64,000 nucleotides of DNA from CAZMGV01 sp964565925. Its GTDB lineage: Bacteria; JAGRBM01; JAHCIT01. How positions within the stretch are numbered: the first letter of the stretch is position 1; every line of letters begins with the position of its first letter. Where the stretch lies: positions 1 through 64,000 of the forward strand of contig CAZMGV010000015.1 in assembly GCA_964565925.1 (NCBI GenBank). The letters are read 5' to 3'. Below are positions 34,893 to 44,377 of this stretch, in pieces. A program made the position numbers and the translations under genes. The notes beneath the pieces were generated by a model. That model did no database searches, was not told where the DNA came from, and was given only the letters and a program-made list of their open reading frames with translations.

Positions 34893-35636
34893 ATGTTCCC
34901 CCCGAAAGAGATCATCCAGAACCTGCTCATGGGTATCGGTCCCGTACGCCGGTGGGCGCAGGGACGGCATGTTTCGACCGGTCTCAACCGGGTGCCCGAG
35001 CGGGTGGACGACGTGTACCGGTTCTACCGGGCATACACGGAAGTCAGCGGCAAACAGGTTCTCGAGATCGGTATCGGTCATACGCCGGACGTACTTCTGA
35101 AGGCGATTGCAGACGGCGCGAAGTCGGCCGCCGCCGTAGATGTGAATCCGTATTTCACAGCACAATCGGATGCGGAGCGGAAGATCGACTACCGGATGTA
35201 CGACGGCCGGGCGCTACCGTTCGGCGACGGATCGTTCGATGTCGTCTGGTCGTCGAACGTGTTTCAGCATCTGCGCGAACCAGAGACAACCCTGCGCGAA
35301 ATCGCCCGGGTGCTGGTGCCGGGCGGCAGGCTTCTCGTCCGTGCCGATCTGCGCGACCACTATTATCTGCAGGATGAAACGAAGTGGCTCGACTGCCTGC
35401 GGTATTCCGATACCCTGTGGAGGGCGATGACTTCCAATCGGTCAGCTTATGTGAACCGCTTGCGGCTCTCCGGTTGGCAGGGTTTGCTGAAGGATACCGG
35501 TTTTCAGGCTGTTGCTCTTGAAGTGAAGCGGCACGTTGCACTCATTGACCAGAAGAAAACCCGTCCCTGGCTCCGGGGTTATCCGGATGAGGATATCAGT
35601 GCGACCGGATTCGACGGCGTGTGGCGGCGGCCGTAA
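34893..35636 (+). CDS. Class I SAM-dependent methyltransferase
   Basis: A 247-residue Rossmann methyltransferase. Motif I is VLEIGIGHTPDVLL (the GxG loop is G-I-G), the acidic residue after beta-2 is in AVDVNPYF, and the family's FDVVWSSNVFQHL and VPGGRLLVRADL blocks follow. The substrate is unknown. The gene follows tyrS by 14 bases and converges, with a 3-base gap, on the polysaccharide operon, so it may act on a glycan or lipid. Confidence 0.88.
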   Translation: MFPPKEIIQNLLMGIGPVRRWAQGRHVSTGLNRVPERVDDVYRFYRAYTEVSGKQVLEIGIGHTPDVLLKAIADGAKSAAAVDVNPYFTAQSDAERKIDYRMYDGRALPFGDGSFDVVWSSNVFQHLREPETTLREIARVLVPGGRLLVRADLRDHYYLQDETKWLDCLRYSDTLWRAMTSNRSAYVNRLRLSGWQGLLKDTGFQAVALEVKRHVALIDQKKTRPWLRGYPDEDISATGFDGVWRRP

Positions 35637-35639
35637 GAT

Positions 35640-36833
35640 TCAGCCGGCCTTCTCTTCGACCAGCTCTTCATACAGCCGGCCGAGGGTTTCGCAGAGCTTT
35701 TCGATGGAGAAATTCGCGAGCACATGCTTCTGACCCGCCTCTCCGAACCGTCTGGCCAGCGAAGGGTCATCGAGCAGGCGGATCACCCGGTCGGCAAGCG
35801 CGCCAGCGTCACCGGCCGGGACGACAAATCCGGTCTCGTTGTCTCGGACCACACTCCGCACCGCGCCGACGTCCGTAGACACAACCGGAAGTCCGGCGGC
35901 GCCCGCCTCGATGAGCGTTACAGGGGTGCCTTCGTTGTCTGAGCTAATGATCGCCATGTCGAGTGCCGCGTAGAGATTTGCCGTGTCGTTACGGAAACCC
36001 AGGAAATGAACGCGGCCGTCGGTTCCGAGCGATTTCGCCAGAGTTTTCAGTTCAGCTTCACGCTCACCACCGCCGACAATGACAAAACCGGTATCGGGGC
36101 GGGAGGCAAGCACTCGTTTTGCCATCTCCAGAAACAGGTCATGGTTCTTGATCTTCGTCAGGCGGCCGACGATGGAGACCAGCTTGCGGTCCGGTGGCAC
36201 GCCGATGGATTTCCGGAGCTGTTCTCTGGCGTGAGTTTCCGGTTCCCGGCGGGCAGCTTCGGTGAACTGGGCGAGATCAAGGCCAAGTGGCACAACGAGA
36301 ATCTTTTCCGGCGAGGCGATCCGGTAGGTCTGCGTAAGCTGAATCTTTAACTCATCTCCCACGACAAAGATCCGGTCGGTAATAAGCGCGAGGGTCCGCT
36401 CCAGCAGCACGACCGTCTTTGAAACCAATGGTGAAAAATAACCGTGAAAGACGTGGCCGTGGAACGTGTGAATTCTTACCGGCACACCTGCGAAGAACGC
36501 CGCCACACGGCCGATAAGGCCAGCTTTCGACTTGTGCGTATGAACGACGTCCGGCTTCTCGATGCGCAGTATCCGGTACACCTGCCAGAGGACCTTGAGG
36601 TCATTGAACGGAGAGATGCTGCGTCCGAGCGACGGCAGATACTTCTGGCGGATATTGCGGCCGTCCAGAAGGTAGCTCATGTCCCCTTCGCCGGAAGCGA
36701 TTTCGCCGCGCAGAAGCAGCGTTTCGAACCGTTTCCCGTCGTTCAGCCGCTCGCTCGTCAGCGTCACATGGATGGCCGGCCCGCCCACGTTCATCCGGTC
36801 GATGATACGGACGATCCTGAGCGGACGTTTCAT
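35640..36833 (-). CDS. GT4 glycosyltransferase (last gene of the surface-glycan operon)
   Basis: A GT-B enzyme of 397 residues. The acceptor half starts with RPLRIVRIIDRMNVGGPAI and contains HTHKSKAGLIGRVAA and HTFHGHVFHGYF, as in WbpH/WcaL-type GT4 proteins. The donor half has VSIVGRLTKIKNHDLFLE, VHFLGFRND and SSDNEGTPVTLIEAGAAG with the E-x7-E pair. It overlaps the upstream asnB gene by four bases. Specificity is unknown. Confidence 0.92.
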   Translation of the reverse strand: MKRPLRIVRIIDRMNVGGPAIHVTLTSERLNDGKRFETLLLRGEIASGEGDMSYLLDGRNIRQKYLPSLGRSISPFNDLKVLWQVYRILRIEKPDVVHTHKSKAGLIGRVAAFFAGVPVRIHTFHGHVFHGYFSPLVSKTVVLLERTLALITDRIFVVGDELKIQLTQTYRIASPEKILVVPLGLDLAQFTEAARREPETHAREQLRKSIGVPPDRKLVSIVGRLTKIKNHDLFLEMAKRVLASRPDTGFVIVGGGEREAELKTLAKSLGTDGRVHFLGFRNDTANLYAALDMAIISSDNEGTPVTLIEAGAAGLPVVSTDVGAVRSVVRDNETGFVVPAGDAGALADRVIRLLDDPSLARRFGEAGQKHVLANFSIEKLCETLGRLYEELVEEKAG

Positions 36834-38695
36834 GCGCGGATCCTTCGCAGGAAATGGTCAAGCACGATCAGTCCCCACAGCCGCTGGCCCGCGTCGAATT
36901 CGCCTTCCTGGTGACCGCGCCAGAGGAGTTTGACGGAATCGGGCTCGAGGTGATCGTAGAGCGGACTTCGGGAGTCAAGAATCCGCGCCGCCGCCCACTC
37001 CTGTAACCCCTTGCGGAGCCAAAAGTGAATCGGCACTCCGAATCCATGTTTGCGCCGGGTGAGGACATTGCCTGGAAGCACGCCAGTATAGGCCTTCTTC
37101 AGCCAGTATTTGAGCCGCATGCCGTTCAGTAGGCCGTGGCTGGGCAGGGAGAACCCGGTGTCGATCAGCTCCTTCGACAGGAACGGACAGCGGAGCTCCA
37201 GCCCGTGGTTCATCGTCATCCGGTCCGCCTTCACAAGCAAATCATCGGGCAGGTAGCTCTCGAAGTTGGCGAGCAAAATATGGTGAAGCTGGGATGGCGA
37301 TTTAGGTCCATCGGCAAATGGCCACTGGAAGGCAGTCGCTGGCGAAAGCCCGGTCTTGAGCATCCGGCCTGACTCCTCCGGCGGGCAGAGGGACTGCCAC
37401 CGGAGCAGCCGTTCCTCGGGAGGGTATATACCGTCACGGAGTAGCCGCCGGAGGCGCTCGCCACGGTTCCCGTATCCGCCCGTATCGGGAACGAGCGACG
37501 CCAGCGGCTGGAGCAATTTGCGGATTGCTAGCGGCATCCGTTCGGTCAGCCCGACACCGGCGAACCGCTCATAGCCGCAGAACACTTCGTCACCGCCGTC
37601 CCCGCCAAGTGCTACCGTGATCTGCTGTCTCGCGTGTTTAGCCAGCACCCAGAGGGCGATAGCCGAGGAATCGGCCATTGGCTCGTCCAGCGCGTTCAGA
37701 GTGGATTCGAGAATATCTTCCGTCACACGGAACATCTGCTCGTGGTGGCGGGTGTTATAGTGGCGGGCGACTGACCGCGCCCACGGACTTTCATCGAACC
37801 CGGAGCCTTCCTTGAAGCCGATTGAGAAGGTGTTGATCTCCTCCACTCCGGCCGCGCGCATCTCGTGGACGATGATCGACGAATCGACACCGCCCGACAG
37901 GAACGCTCCCAGCGGCACGTCCGCTTCGAGCCGGGATACAACCGACATCTTCATCGCCCGGCGGATGAGCGGGAGCATGAACTTTTCAGGAAGGTCCAGT
38001 GGTTCGGTCCGGGGCCGCCAGTAACGTTTTGTTTCGGTAACGCGGCCGTCTTTGACAGTGACCCAGTGTGCGGGCGGAACCTGTTTGATTCCTTTGAGGA
38101 GCCGGGGCTGTCTGGCGTAACCAAGCGTGAGGTATGACCAGAGGCCCTCTGCATTGACGCCCGGAACCTCGGGCAGCAGCGCCAGCAGGGAATGAACTTC
38201 GCTGGAAAATGCGACACCCGAGGCGCCCTGCGCCAGCAGTCCGTCGCAGTAAAAGAGCGGTTTTTCGCCCGCCGGATCGCGGACCAGAGTCAGTGTCCGG
38301 TCGGCGGTGTTCCACAGGGCGGCGGCGAACATGCCATCAAACCGCTGGAACGCCTCGTGTCCCCACCGGGCGAACCCCCGGACAAGCACCTCGGTGTCGG
38401 ACCGGGTGGCAAATACCTCGCCTTCCGCTTCTAATTCTTTGCGGATTTCGCGGTGGTTGTAAATCTCGCCGTTAAAGCTGGCAACGACGCGGCCTTCCGT
38501 GTCGCTGAACGGCTGTGTGCCGCCGATCCTGTCGATCACGACGAGCCGCCGGTGGCCAATGACGAGCGACGGACCGGCCCAGATCCCTTCGTCGTCGGGT
38601 CCCCGGTGCGCGATACGTGCGACCGCATCCCGCACCCGCCGGTGCAGTTCGTCCGGATTCATTCCGGGGCCCCAGATACCGGCTATTCCGCACAT
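36830..38695 (-). CDS. asnB: Asparagine synthase-type glutamine amidotransferase
   Basis: A two-domain amidotransferase of 621 residues. The N-terminal Ntn domain begins MCGIAGIWG with nucleophile Cys2. RLVVIDRIGGTQPF and FNGEIYNHREI follow, and the C-terminal ATP-pyrophosphatase domain has SGGVDSS. All catalytic motifs look intact. Within a glycosyltransferase operon, AsnB proteins often amidate uronic acids in the polymer rather than make free asparagine; that role is inferred from context. Overlaps with both neighbours (4 and 13 bases) show operon organisation. Confidence 0.94.
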   Translation of the reverse strand: MCGIAGIWGPGMNPDELHRRVRDAVARIAHRGPDDEGIWAGPSLVIGHRRLVVIDRIGGTQPFSDTEGRVVASFNGEIYNHREIRKELEAEGEVFATRSDTEVLVRGFARWGHEAFQRFDGMFAAALWNTADRTLTLVRDPAGEKPLFYCDGLLAQGASGVAFSSEVHSLLALLPEVPGVNAEGLWSYLTLGYARQPRLLKGIKQVPPAHWVTVKDGRVTETKRYWRPRTEPLDLPEKFMLPLIRRAMKMSVVSRLEADVPLGAFLSGGVDSSIIVHEMRAAGVEEINTFSIGFKEGSGFDESPWARSVARHYNTRHHEQMFRVTEDILESTLNALDEPMADSSAIALWVLAKHARQQITVALGGDGGDEVFCGYERFAGVGLTERMPLAIRKLLQPLASLVPDTGGYGNRGERLRRLLRDGIYPPEERLLRWQSLCPPEESGRMLKTGLSPATAFQWPFADGPKSPSQLHHILLANFESYLPDDLLVKADRMTMNHGLELRCPFLSKELIDTGFSLPSHGLLNGMRLKYWLKKAYTGVLPGNVLTRRKHGFGVPIHFWLRKGLQEWAAARILDSRSPLYDHLEPDSVKLLWRGHQEGEFDAGQRLWGLIVLDHFLRRIRA

Positions 38696-39780
38696 GCCTC
38701 GAGCACCTCCCGGTAGAGATTCTCGGTGCGCCGGACGTTCTCTTCGAGCGAGAAGCGTTCCTCCACTCGTCTGCGGGCATTTCCTCCCAGTCGCTCGCAG
38801 AGGGCGGGGTTTTTCAGGAGTTCCGCGATGCGGGCCGCTGCTTCCGGGTCCGTGTCGACCGCATACCCGGTCTCGTTGTCCACGATCAGGTCGCCCGCTG
38901 CCGAGGATGATTTCGGACCGATCAGCGCCGCCTGCCCGGCGGCACCTTCGAGGAGTGCCATCGGCAGTCCTTCATTCACGCTGAGCAGACATACAATGTC
39001 TGCCCGGCTTACGAGTGCGGGTACATCGTGTCGCTGGCCGAGCAGATGTAAGCGGTCCTTGAGCGGCGAGGTGCCGCTCTGCTTGCGGAGCTTCGCCTCA
39101 AGGGGCCCGGCGCCTGCAAATAGAAAGTGGGCATCCGGTTTTGGCGTCAATTTGGCCGCGACTTCGAATACCTGAAGCGTTTCGAGCGGCCGTTTCACAG
39201 GCGTCAGCGATCCAAGGAACAGAACGACCGGCGCATCCGAAGGTATTCCAGTGATCTCAGCCGGCGCTACATCAAACTGCCGGAGGTCTATACCGTTCTG
39301 GATGATCTTGACACGCCGGGCATTTTTGACCGTCCGCGCGACGCCGGCACCAACCGCAATGACGGCATGGGCCAGCGGCCAGGCCCGGCCGGCAATGAGA
39401 GCCGTGGCCCGGCGCATGCCACCCGGTTCACAGTGCGAGGTCGCTACAACGGCAGTACGGGTGCCTTTTACCGCCATGCCGGCCCATAGTGCGGGCAGGG
39501 GCAGATGGGCATGAACCAGATCAATCTGCTCGCTGCGCAGGTAACGGCCGAGCGCGACCCCCGCCATCGGATCGTTTGCGCGGTCCAGCGGTGAAAACGG
39601 AACGGGTGGAAATCCCCGTTTCTCGAAACCGGCTTCGAGGTCGTGGGGTGCGCCCATGTAGCCGACGCGATAGTCGAATCTTGCAGTATCCCAGCAGGCG
39701 GTGCTGTTCAGGACCAGCGTTTCGGCTCCGCCCACGCCGAGCGTTTTCAGCAGTACCAGAATTCGCGGCCGGTTCTTCAT
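38683..39780 (-). CDS. GT4 glycosyltransferase
   Basis: A 365-residue GT-B enzyme. RILVLLKTLGVGGAETLVL is the typical GT4 N-terminus with the glycine loop, and VHAHLPLPALWAG follows. The donor half has LGSLTPVKRPLETLQVF, RLHLLGQRHDVP and LSVNEGLPMALLEGAAG with the E-x7-E pair. The frame extends to 39927, but ATG 39780 overlaps the stop of the preceding glycosyltransferase (ATGA) and gives the family start. Confidence 0.92.
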   Translation of the reverse strand: MKNRPRILVLLKTLGVGGAETLVLNSTACWDTARFDYRVGYMGAPHDLEAGFEKRGFPPVPFSPLDRANDPMAGVALGRYLRSEQIDLVHAHLPLPALWAGMAVKGTRTAVVATSHCEPGGMRRATALIAGRAWPLAHAVIAVGAGVARTVKNARRVKIIQNGIDLRQFDVAPAEITGIPSDAPVVLFLGSLTPVKRPLETLQVFEVAAKLTPKPDAHFLFAGAGPLEAKLRKQSGTSPLKDRLHLLGQRHDVPALVSRADIVCLLSVNEGLPMALLEGAAGQAALIGPKSSSAAGDLIVDNETGYAVDTDPEAAARIAELLKNPALCERLGGNARRRVEERFSLEENVRRTENLYREVLEACAE

Positions 39781-40844
39781 TGTCCGGCCGCTTTCCGGAG
39801 AATTTCCGACCAGACCGGCACATATCGCCGGACATCGTAATGGGTTTCGGCGCGGTCGCGGCCCGCGACCGACAGACGGGTGTAGACTTGCCCGTCGGTA
39901 AGAAGTTTTTCGAAAGCGTCCATCCACTCACGGGTTGTACCAGCGAGCAGGCCTGCACGGCCCTTGTCCACAGCGACCACATTCATTCCCACCGGAGAAG
40001 CGATCACCGGGACGGCGGTGGCGAAATACTGGATCAGTTTTGTGCCGCACTTGGACCGGCTCCATTCGTCGTCAGTGAGCGGCATGATGCCGATGTCGAA
40101 ACCCTCCACGTCCGCCCGCTCCGTCGCCATGTTCCAGATCCGCTGGTCCAGCTTGACGCCGTCCCAGGAAAGGGCGCTGGCACCCACCGTCCGGAAAATG
40201 ATGTTGTGTTTTTTCGAGATCTCCCGCAGCGCTTCCTTCACGAGCCCCAGATAGAAGGTCGTCATCGGAGAACCGATCCAGCCGATCACGACCGGCCGGT
40301 CCTTGGGAAGCGGGCGGGGTGCCGGACGCGGAAAATTGGTGAGGTCCAGACAGGTGGGGATCACTTTTACGTTCGGATTCCATGGGCGGATCCTGTCGGC
40401 TAGCAGGTCGTTGCCAGCTACAACCGTATGCGAAAGCCGGGCGAGCTTTTCGAGCTTGTTCGAGGTCCCCAGCAGTTTCGTCCGCCAGGTAGGCGGATGG
40501 TCCGGCGGCCGGGCATCAATAGCATCGTCCACGTCCAGAATGATCGGGCGGTTGCTTTGTGCGTAAAGCCATTCGATCCACGGATAAAGATGATTAACGA
40601 AATCCCGCTGGATCACGATGACATCGTTCTGTGCGGCCGTCTCGACGATTCCGCTGAGCCGCATCAGGGCGGTCTTGGCATATCCGGATGTGGTTGCTTC
40701 GGTATTTGCCGGGTCGATCGTTACGACGAAGCCTTCCTGCGCCAGGTACGTCCAGAAGGCGTACGCCCGGAGACGGGCGCTGGCGCCCAGTTCGTCGGTC
40801 TGGGTCAGGAATCTGACGCGGATGGATTTAGGCTGGGAACTCAC
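39777..40844 (-). CDS. Glycosyltransferase, GT4-like (DUF-type N-terminus)
   Basis: A 355-residue GT-B protein. The N-terminal half is divergent (FLTQTDELGASARLRAYAFW, then IILDVDDAIDARPPDHPP). The C-terminal half is typical, with RPVVIGWIGSPMTTFYLGLVK, DVEGFDIGIMPL and WSRSKCGTKLIQYFATAVPV, including the conserved GxK-x-x-QY-A motif. It overlaps the upstream GT2 gene by 17 bases and the next GT4 gene by four. Confidence 0.88.
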   Translation of the reverse strand: MSSQPKSIRVRFLTQTDELGASARLRAYAFWTYLAQEGFVVTIDPANTEATTSGYAKTALMRLSGIVETAAQNDVIVIQRDFVNHLYPWIEWLYAQSNRPIILDVDDAIDARPPDHPPTWRTKLLGTSNKLEKLARLSHTVVAGNDLLADRIRPWNPNVKVIPTCLDLTNFPRPAPRPLPKDRPVVIGWIGSPMTTFYLGLVKEALREISKKHNIIFRTVGASALSWDGVKLDQRIWNMATERADVEGFDIGIMPLTDDEWSRSKCGTKLIQYFATAVPVIASPVGMNVVAVDKGRAGLLAGTTREWMDAFEKLLTDGQVYTRLSVAGRDRAETHYDVRRYVPVWSEILRKAAGQ

Positions 40845-41781
40845 TGGGGTTGATCTTCGGAAGCGCCGGATCGTAGTCCTTTAAAAATTCGCCGTATCTT
40901 GAGAACCTCTCGCCCACCGCAGGCCGCAGATAACTCCGGGTGGTCACAGACCGGGCGAGCGCGGCCAGTTCCCGGGCGGCGGCACGAATGGAATTCACCG
41001 GCGGCCGTCCCTCATTTTTCAGATGGAGCCACAGGCGGTTCCGGTATACCAGTTTTTCCTGTTCGGGCTGGGACCGGGTTGAGCCGTACCGGCGATGATA
41101 CGCTTTCGCGGACGGGATGAAAACCGCCTTCCAGCCCTTTCGGCGTGCCCGCCACGCCAGGTCGACATCCTCGTAGTAGGCGAAAAACCGCCGGTCGAAA
41201 TACCCGTTGACGGAATCCTTAACTGCCTCGAGATAGTCCCGGTGGTAGACGGCCACCGCCGCACTCGGACCGAATACGGGTCCGGGGATTTCGTCCCGCA
41301 TACTGGGGGAGGTATTCTCGTGCCGGTCGACAAAAAGCCGGTTACGTACGTCGAAGGCGATGCCGGTCGTATCGATGACACCGGTGGGCCGCATGTTGTC
41401 GTCGAGCCGAAGAACAAGGGGCTGGACGGCGCCAATCCGGCTGGCTGGATCCAGCCCCGGAAGTGCCTTTTCCAGAAAATCCGGCGCCAGAAGTGCGTCG
41501 GAGTTAAGGGCTACATAACTGGTCGCAGCCGGCGCTCGGAATGCCAGTTCAATAAGACGATTGTGTCCTTCGGCAAATCCGAGGTTCTCCTGTCCGGCTA
41601 TTAAAGTTGCCTCGGGCCAGTGCGTTTTAAGCCATTCCACACTGTTATCGGTGCTTCCATTGTCATAAATGACAGTTTTTACCGGAGTAATAGTTAATGA
41701 ATTAACTGTTTTTCGCAGTCCTGAAAGGAACCGGAAGTTGTTCCAGGTGACTATTCCAATGACGCACGGCGCAGTATTCAT
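40828..41781 (-). CDS. GT2 glycosyltransferase (first gene of the surface-glycan operon)
   Basis: A 317-residue GT-A enzyme of the rhamnosyltransferase-like WbbL group. It begins CVIGIVTWNNFRFLSGLRK, with YDNGSTDNSVEWL and NLGFAEGHNRLIE, then LNSDALLAPDFL (the DxD-like position) and FAYYEDVDLAWRARRKGW, a characteristic WbbL block. It is the 5'-most gene of the minus-strand operon. Its promoter should lie in 41782-42024, which it shares with the divergent metallo-beta-lactamase gene. Confidence 0.92.
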   Translation of the reverse strand: MNTAPCVIGIVTWNNFRFLSGLRKTVNSLTITPVKTVIYDNGSTDNSVEWLKTHWPEATLIAGQENLGFAEGHNRLIELAFRAPAATSYVALNSDALLAPDFLEKALPGLDPASRIGAVQPLVLRLDDNMRPTGVIDTTGIAFDVRNRLFVDRHENTSPSMRDEIPGPVFGPSAAVAVYHRDYLEAVKDSVNGYFDRRFFAYYEDVDLAWRARRKGWKAVFIPSAKAYHRRYGSTRSQPEQEKLVYRNRLWLHLKNEGRPPVNSIRAAARELAALARSVTTRSYLRPAVGERFSRYGEFLKDYDPALPKINPSEFPA

Positions 41782-41836
41782 GTGATTTATATCGGGTCCT
41801 GACTGCCGGAATCTGTCTGTCGTTTCAACATGTTAG

Positions 41837-41865
41837 TTGACTATTCTAGCCGATTGCCCGATAAT
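41837..41865 (+). promoter_or_regulatory. Sigma70-type promoter for the MBL/cNMP-binding gene
   Basis: TTGACT (41837-41842), exact 17-bp spacer, GATAAT (41860-41865): five of six in each box. It would give a leader of about 150 nt before ATG 42025. Confidence 0.65.
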
Positions 41866-42024
41866 TTTAACGGTTTTTACTGGTTTGTCCCCCATCCCAT
41901 CTGAAGCCTTACGTCGCGTGGTAACGATGTAAGTTGGAAGTGGAATGGACTCCTTCTGTCCTCGATCCGGAGCGCGCATGTTGCGCGTGGACGGTGCGTT
42001 CCGTGGGAACAGACGAGGATCACG

Positions 42025-44265
42025 ATGCGTTTGACGAATGTAGCTCCGGGCTGTGTACATCTCCAGCGAGGTGAGCTGGCGGTTTTGTTTGGCTGTCCGA
42101 ACGAGATCCTCAAGGTTATTCTCCAGAAGAAACTCACGATGCCATCGGCCATCGTGCTTCCCGACACGTTTCTGAAAGACGGATCCTCGCTCGTCGCGGT
42201 TGAATTCCCTTTCTACCATTTCGTGTTCGTGCAGGGTGCTCTCGCCAAGGGCCTCAAGATGCGGATCTTCGGAACCCGCAGCCAGTGCGACCGGGTGTGC
42301 GAAATGCTCCGAGTGACGCTGCTCGGTCCTACCGATGAGGAGATGAAGGCCTGGAAGGTCGCCCCCTCGATCCGTAAATACCTCCGTACGGAACTGGACT
42401 ATCTGGCAGTGAAGAATGCCGACGGTTCGATCAAGCAGATCGATGATTTTATCGATTTCGTCGAATTTGACCGCACAAATACCGCTCCCCTGGTCGTCGA
42501 CGAGGATAATCCGCTCTCGATCCGCAAGCTGGGCGATGACCGGTTCGTTCTGCTCGGTGCTGAAGAGGGCCGGGACGTGCTGGAAACGGTTACGATTCCT
42601 CTCGACCAGCCGATCGAACCGCCGTATTCGACGCCTATTGCCCAGAGCGCACAACTGCCATCAATCCTCGCGGTGGACCTGCTCGGTGCATCGAACGGGT
42701 TCGATCCCAATTTCCCGACCACCTGCTACCTGCTCTGGCTGTCGGGCGTGGCCGTGTTGTGGGATTGCCCGGCATTCACGCATCATCAGCTGCGCCAGCG
42801 CGGCGTCTCGAAAGAGTCCATCAAGGCGATTATCGTCACACATGTTCATGACGATCACCTGAACTTCCTCGAATTTCTCCTCGACAAGCACCGCCCGCTC
42901 GTAATTTCCACGAACGAGGTGTTCGAATGTCTGCTCATCAAGATGGGCGCGATTCTTGGTGAAAGTCCGGAAGCGGTTCGCGAATACATCGACTTCATGC
43001 CGATCCCGGTGGAAGAGCCGGTACGCCTGTTTGGCGTCGATTTCCGCTTCTTCTACGGCGTACATTCGATACCGGCCTTGGGTGCGGAACTCTCTGTCCG
43101 CGACAAGGGCGGCAAACTTCACAGTGTCTATATCTCGGGCGATACGCTCCACCATCGTGGTTTGGACGAAATGTCCGACAAGGGTCTCTTGGAAACGGCC
43201 CGACGCGACTACCTCAAGAGTTTCATGAGCAAGCAGTACGACTTGCTGGTGATGGATGGCGGCGGCGAGCCGATACATCTCGATCCGAAGGATTTCGCCA
43301 AGTCCGACCAGAAGATCGTCGTCACCCACCGTTCGAGCTACACCGGCGAACTGGGAAAAAACACGGTTGTAGCGAAGCCCGGTGATTCGTTCCGGGTTGT
43401 CCCGGCCGATCCTGTGCATCCCTATCACGTGCTCGGAATTCTCGAAGCCTTGAAGCTCTTCGAGATCAAGAACCGCTACTGGATCGATATCATTCTCACG
43501 CGCGGAACGGTTCGTAACCTCGAGAAAGGCGACACAATCGTGCGCGAGGGAACTCGTGGCGACACGTTTTACTTTGTGCTGGCCGGCTCCTTTGATGTGA
43601 CCGTCGCCGGGACCCGGGTGGCTGAGCTGGAACGGGGCGACTTTTTCGGAGAAATCGCAATCCTCCAGCAGATGGAACGCACGGCTACTGTGACGGCCGG
43701 ATCCGCCTCCACCGTGTTCGAGCTTCCGGGTGATCTCTTCATGGAGTTCGTCGCCGAGAACGACCTCGAAGACACCTTCATGCGCCTGTGGTCAAACCGC
43801 CAGGCGATCAAGGAAGTGGAGCTGTTCGCGGGTCTCGACGCATCGGCTATCCACCGGATTTCACTCGAAGCTGAACCGCTGACCTTCAAGAACAAGCAGA
43901 CAATCGTGGGCGAGGCGGAAGTGGCCAAAGCCCAGAATATCTACATAATCCAGGAAGGTTCCGTCCGGATATCCCTGAACGGCAAGGTTCTCAAGGACGA
44001 CCGGGGCCGGGCGCTTGATCTCGGGGCGGGCCGCTATTTCGGCAAGCAGGTCATGGTTCACGGGCGCAAGCTGGCCCGGTACCGGGCCACTGCCGAGGGC
44101 AATTGCCGGGTGCTGGTCATCCCAAGAGACAAGCTCCGGGCGCTGGAGCAGGATATGCCAGTGATCCGCCACCGGATCCGGCTTGTCATGGGTGCCGAGA
44201 CTGCCGGGGCCAAGAAGGCGAAATCCGGTTCCACGGCCAGGCGGACGGCCTCTGCCCGTCGCTGA
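42025..44265 (+). CDS. Metallo-beta-lactamase-fold protein fused to two cNMP-binding domains
   Basis: A 746-residue fusion protein. The first 200 residues are unassigned. Residues about 210-480 form an MBL-fold hydrolase with the metal motif HVHDDH (H273, H275, D277, H278), a further His in YGVHSIP (about 347) and Asp in ISGDTLH (about 373). Residues about 490-600 are a cyclic-nucleotide-binding domain whose phosphate cassette is intact: FGEIAILQQMERTATVTA, with E543 and R552 in the cAMP-contact positions. A second, degenerate cNMP domain (about 615-730) has FGKQ where FGE is expected. GAGG precedes ATG 42025, and a strong promoter lies upstream. An allosterically controlled hydrolase or phosphodiesterase is a reasonable inference; the substrate is unknown. 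Confidence 0.88.
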   Translation: MRLTNVAPGCVHLQRGELAVLFGCPNEILKVILQKKLTMPSAIVLPDTFLKDGSSLVAVEFPFYHFVFVQGALAKGLKMRIFGTRSQCDRVCEMLRVTLLGPTDEEMKAWKVAPSIRKYLRTELDYLAVKNADGSIKQIDDFIDFVEFDRTNTAPLVVDEDNPLSIRKLGDDRFVLLGAEEGRDVLETVTIPLDQPIEPPYSTPIAQSAQLPSILAVDLLGASNGFDPNFPTTCYLLWLSGVAVLWDCPAFTHHQLRQRGVSKESIKAIIVTHVHDDHLNFLEFLLDKHRPLVISTNEVFECLLIKMGAILGESPEAVREYIDFMPIPVEEPVRLFGVDFRFFYGVHSIPALGAELSVRDKGGKLHSVYISGDTLHHRGLDEMSDKGLLETARRDYLKSFMSKQYDLLVMDGGGEPIHLDPKDFAKSDQKIVVTHRSSYTGELGKNTVVAKPGDSFRVVPADPVHPYHVLGILEALKLFEIKNRYWIDIILTRGTVRNLEKGDTIVREGTRGDTFYFVLAGSFDVTVAGTRVAELERGDFFGEIAILQQMERTATVTAGSASTVFELPGDLFMEFVAENDLEDTFMRLWSNRQAIKEVELFAGLDASAIHRISLEAEPLTFKNKQTIVGEAEVAKAQNIYIIQEGSVRISLNGKVLKDDRGRALDLGAGRYFGKQVMVHGRKLARYRATAEGNCRVLVIPRDKLRALEQDMPVIRHRIRLVMGAETAGAKKAKSGSTARRTASARR

Positions 44266-44377
44266 TAGCTGCCATCACATCCCTTAAACACGGATGCCTC
44301 CGGTTGCGTCGCGGCCCATAATCCATTTATATTGACCGTATTCGTAGCGAGGGCAGGAAAGCGGGGACGTCTGCGGA

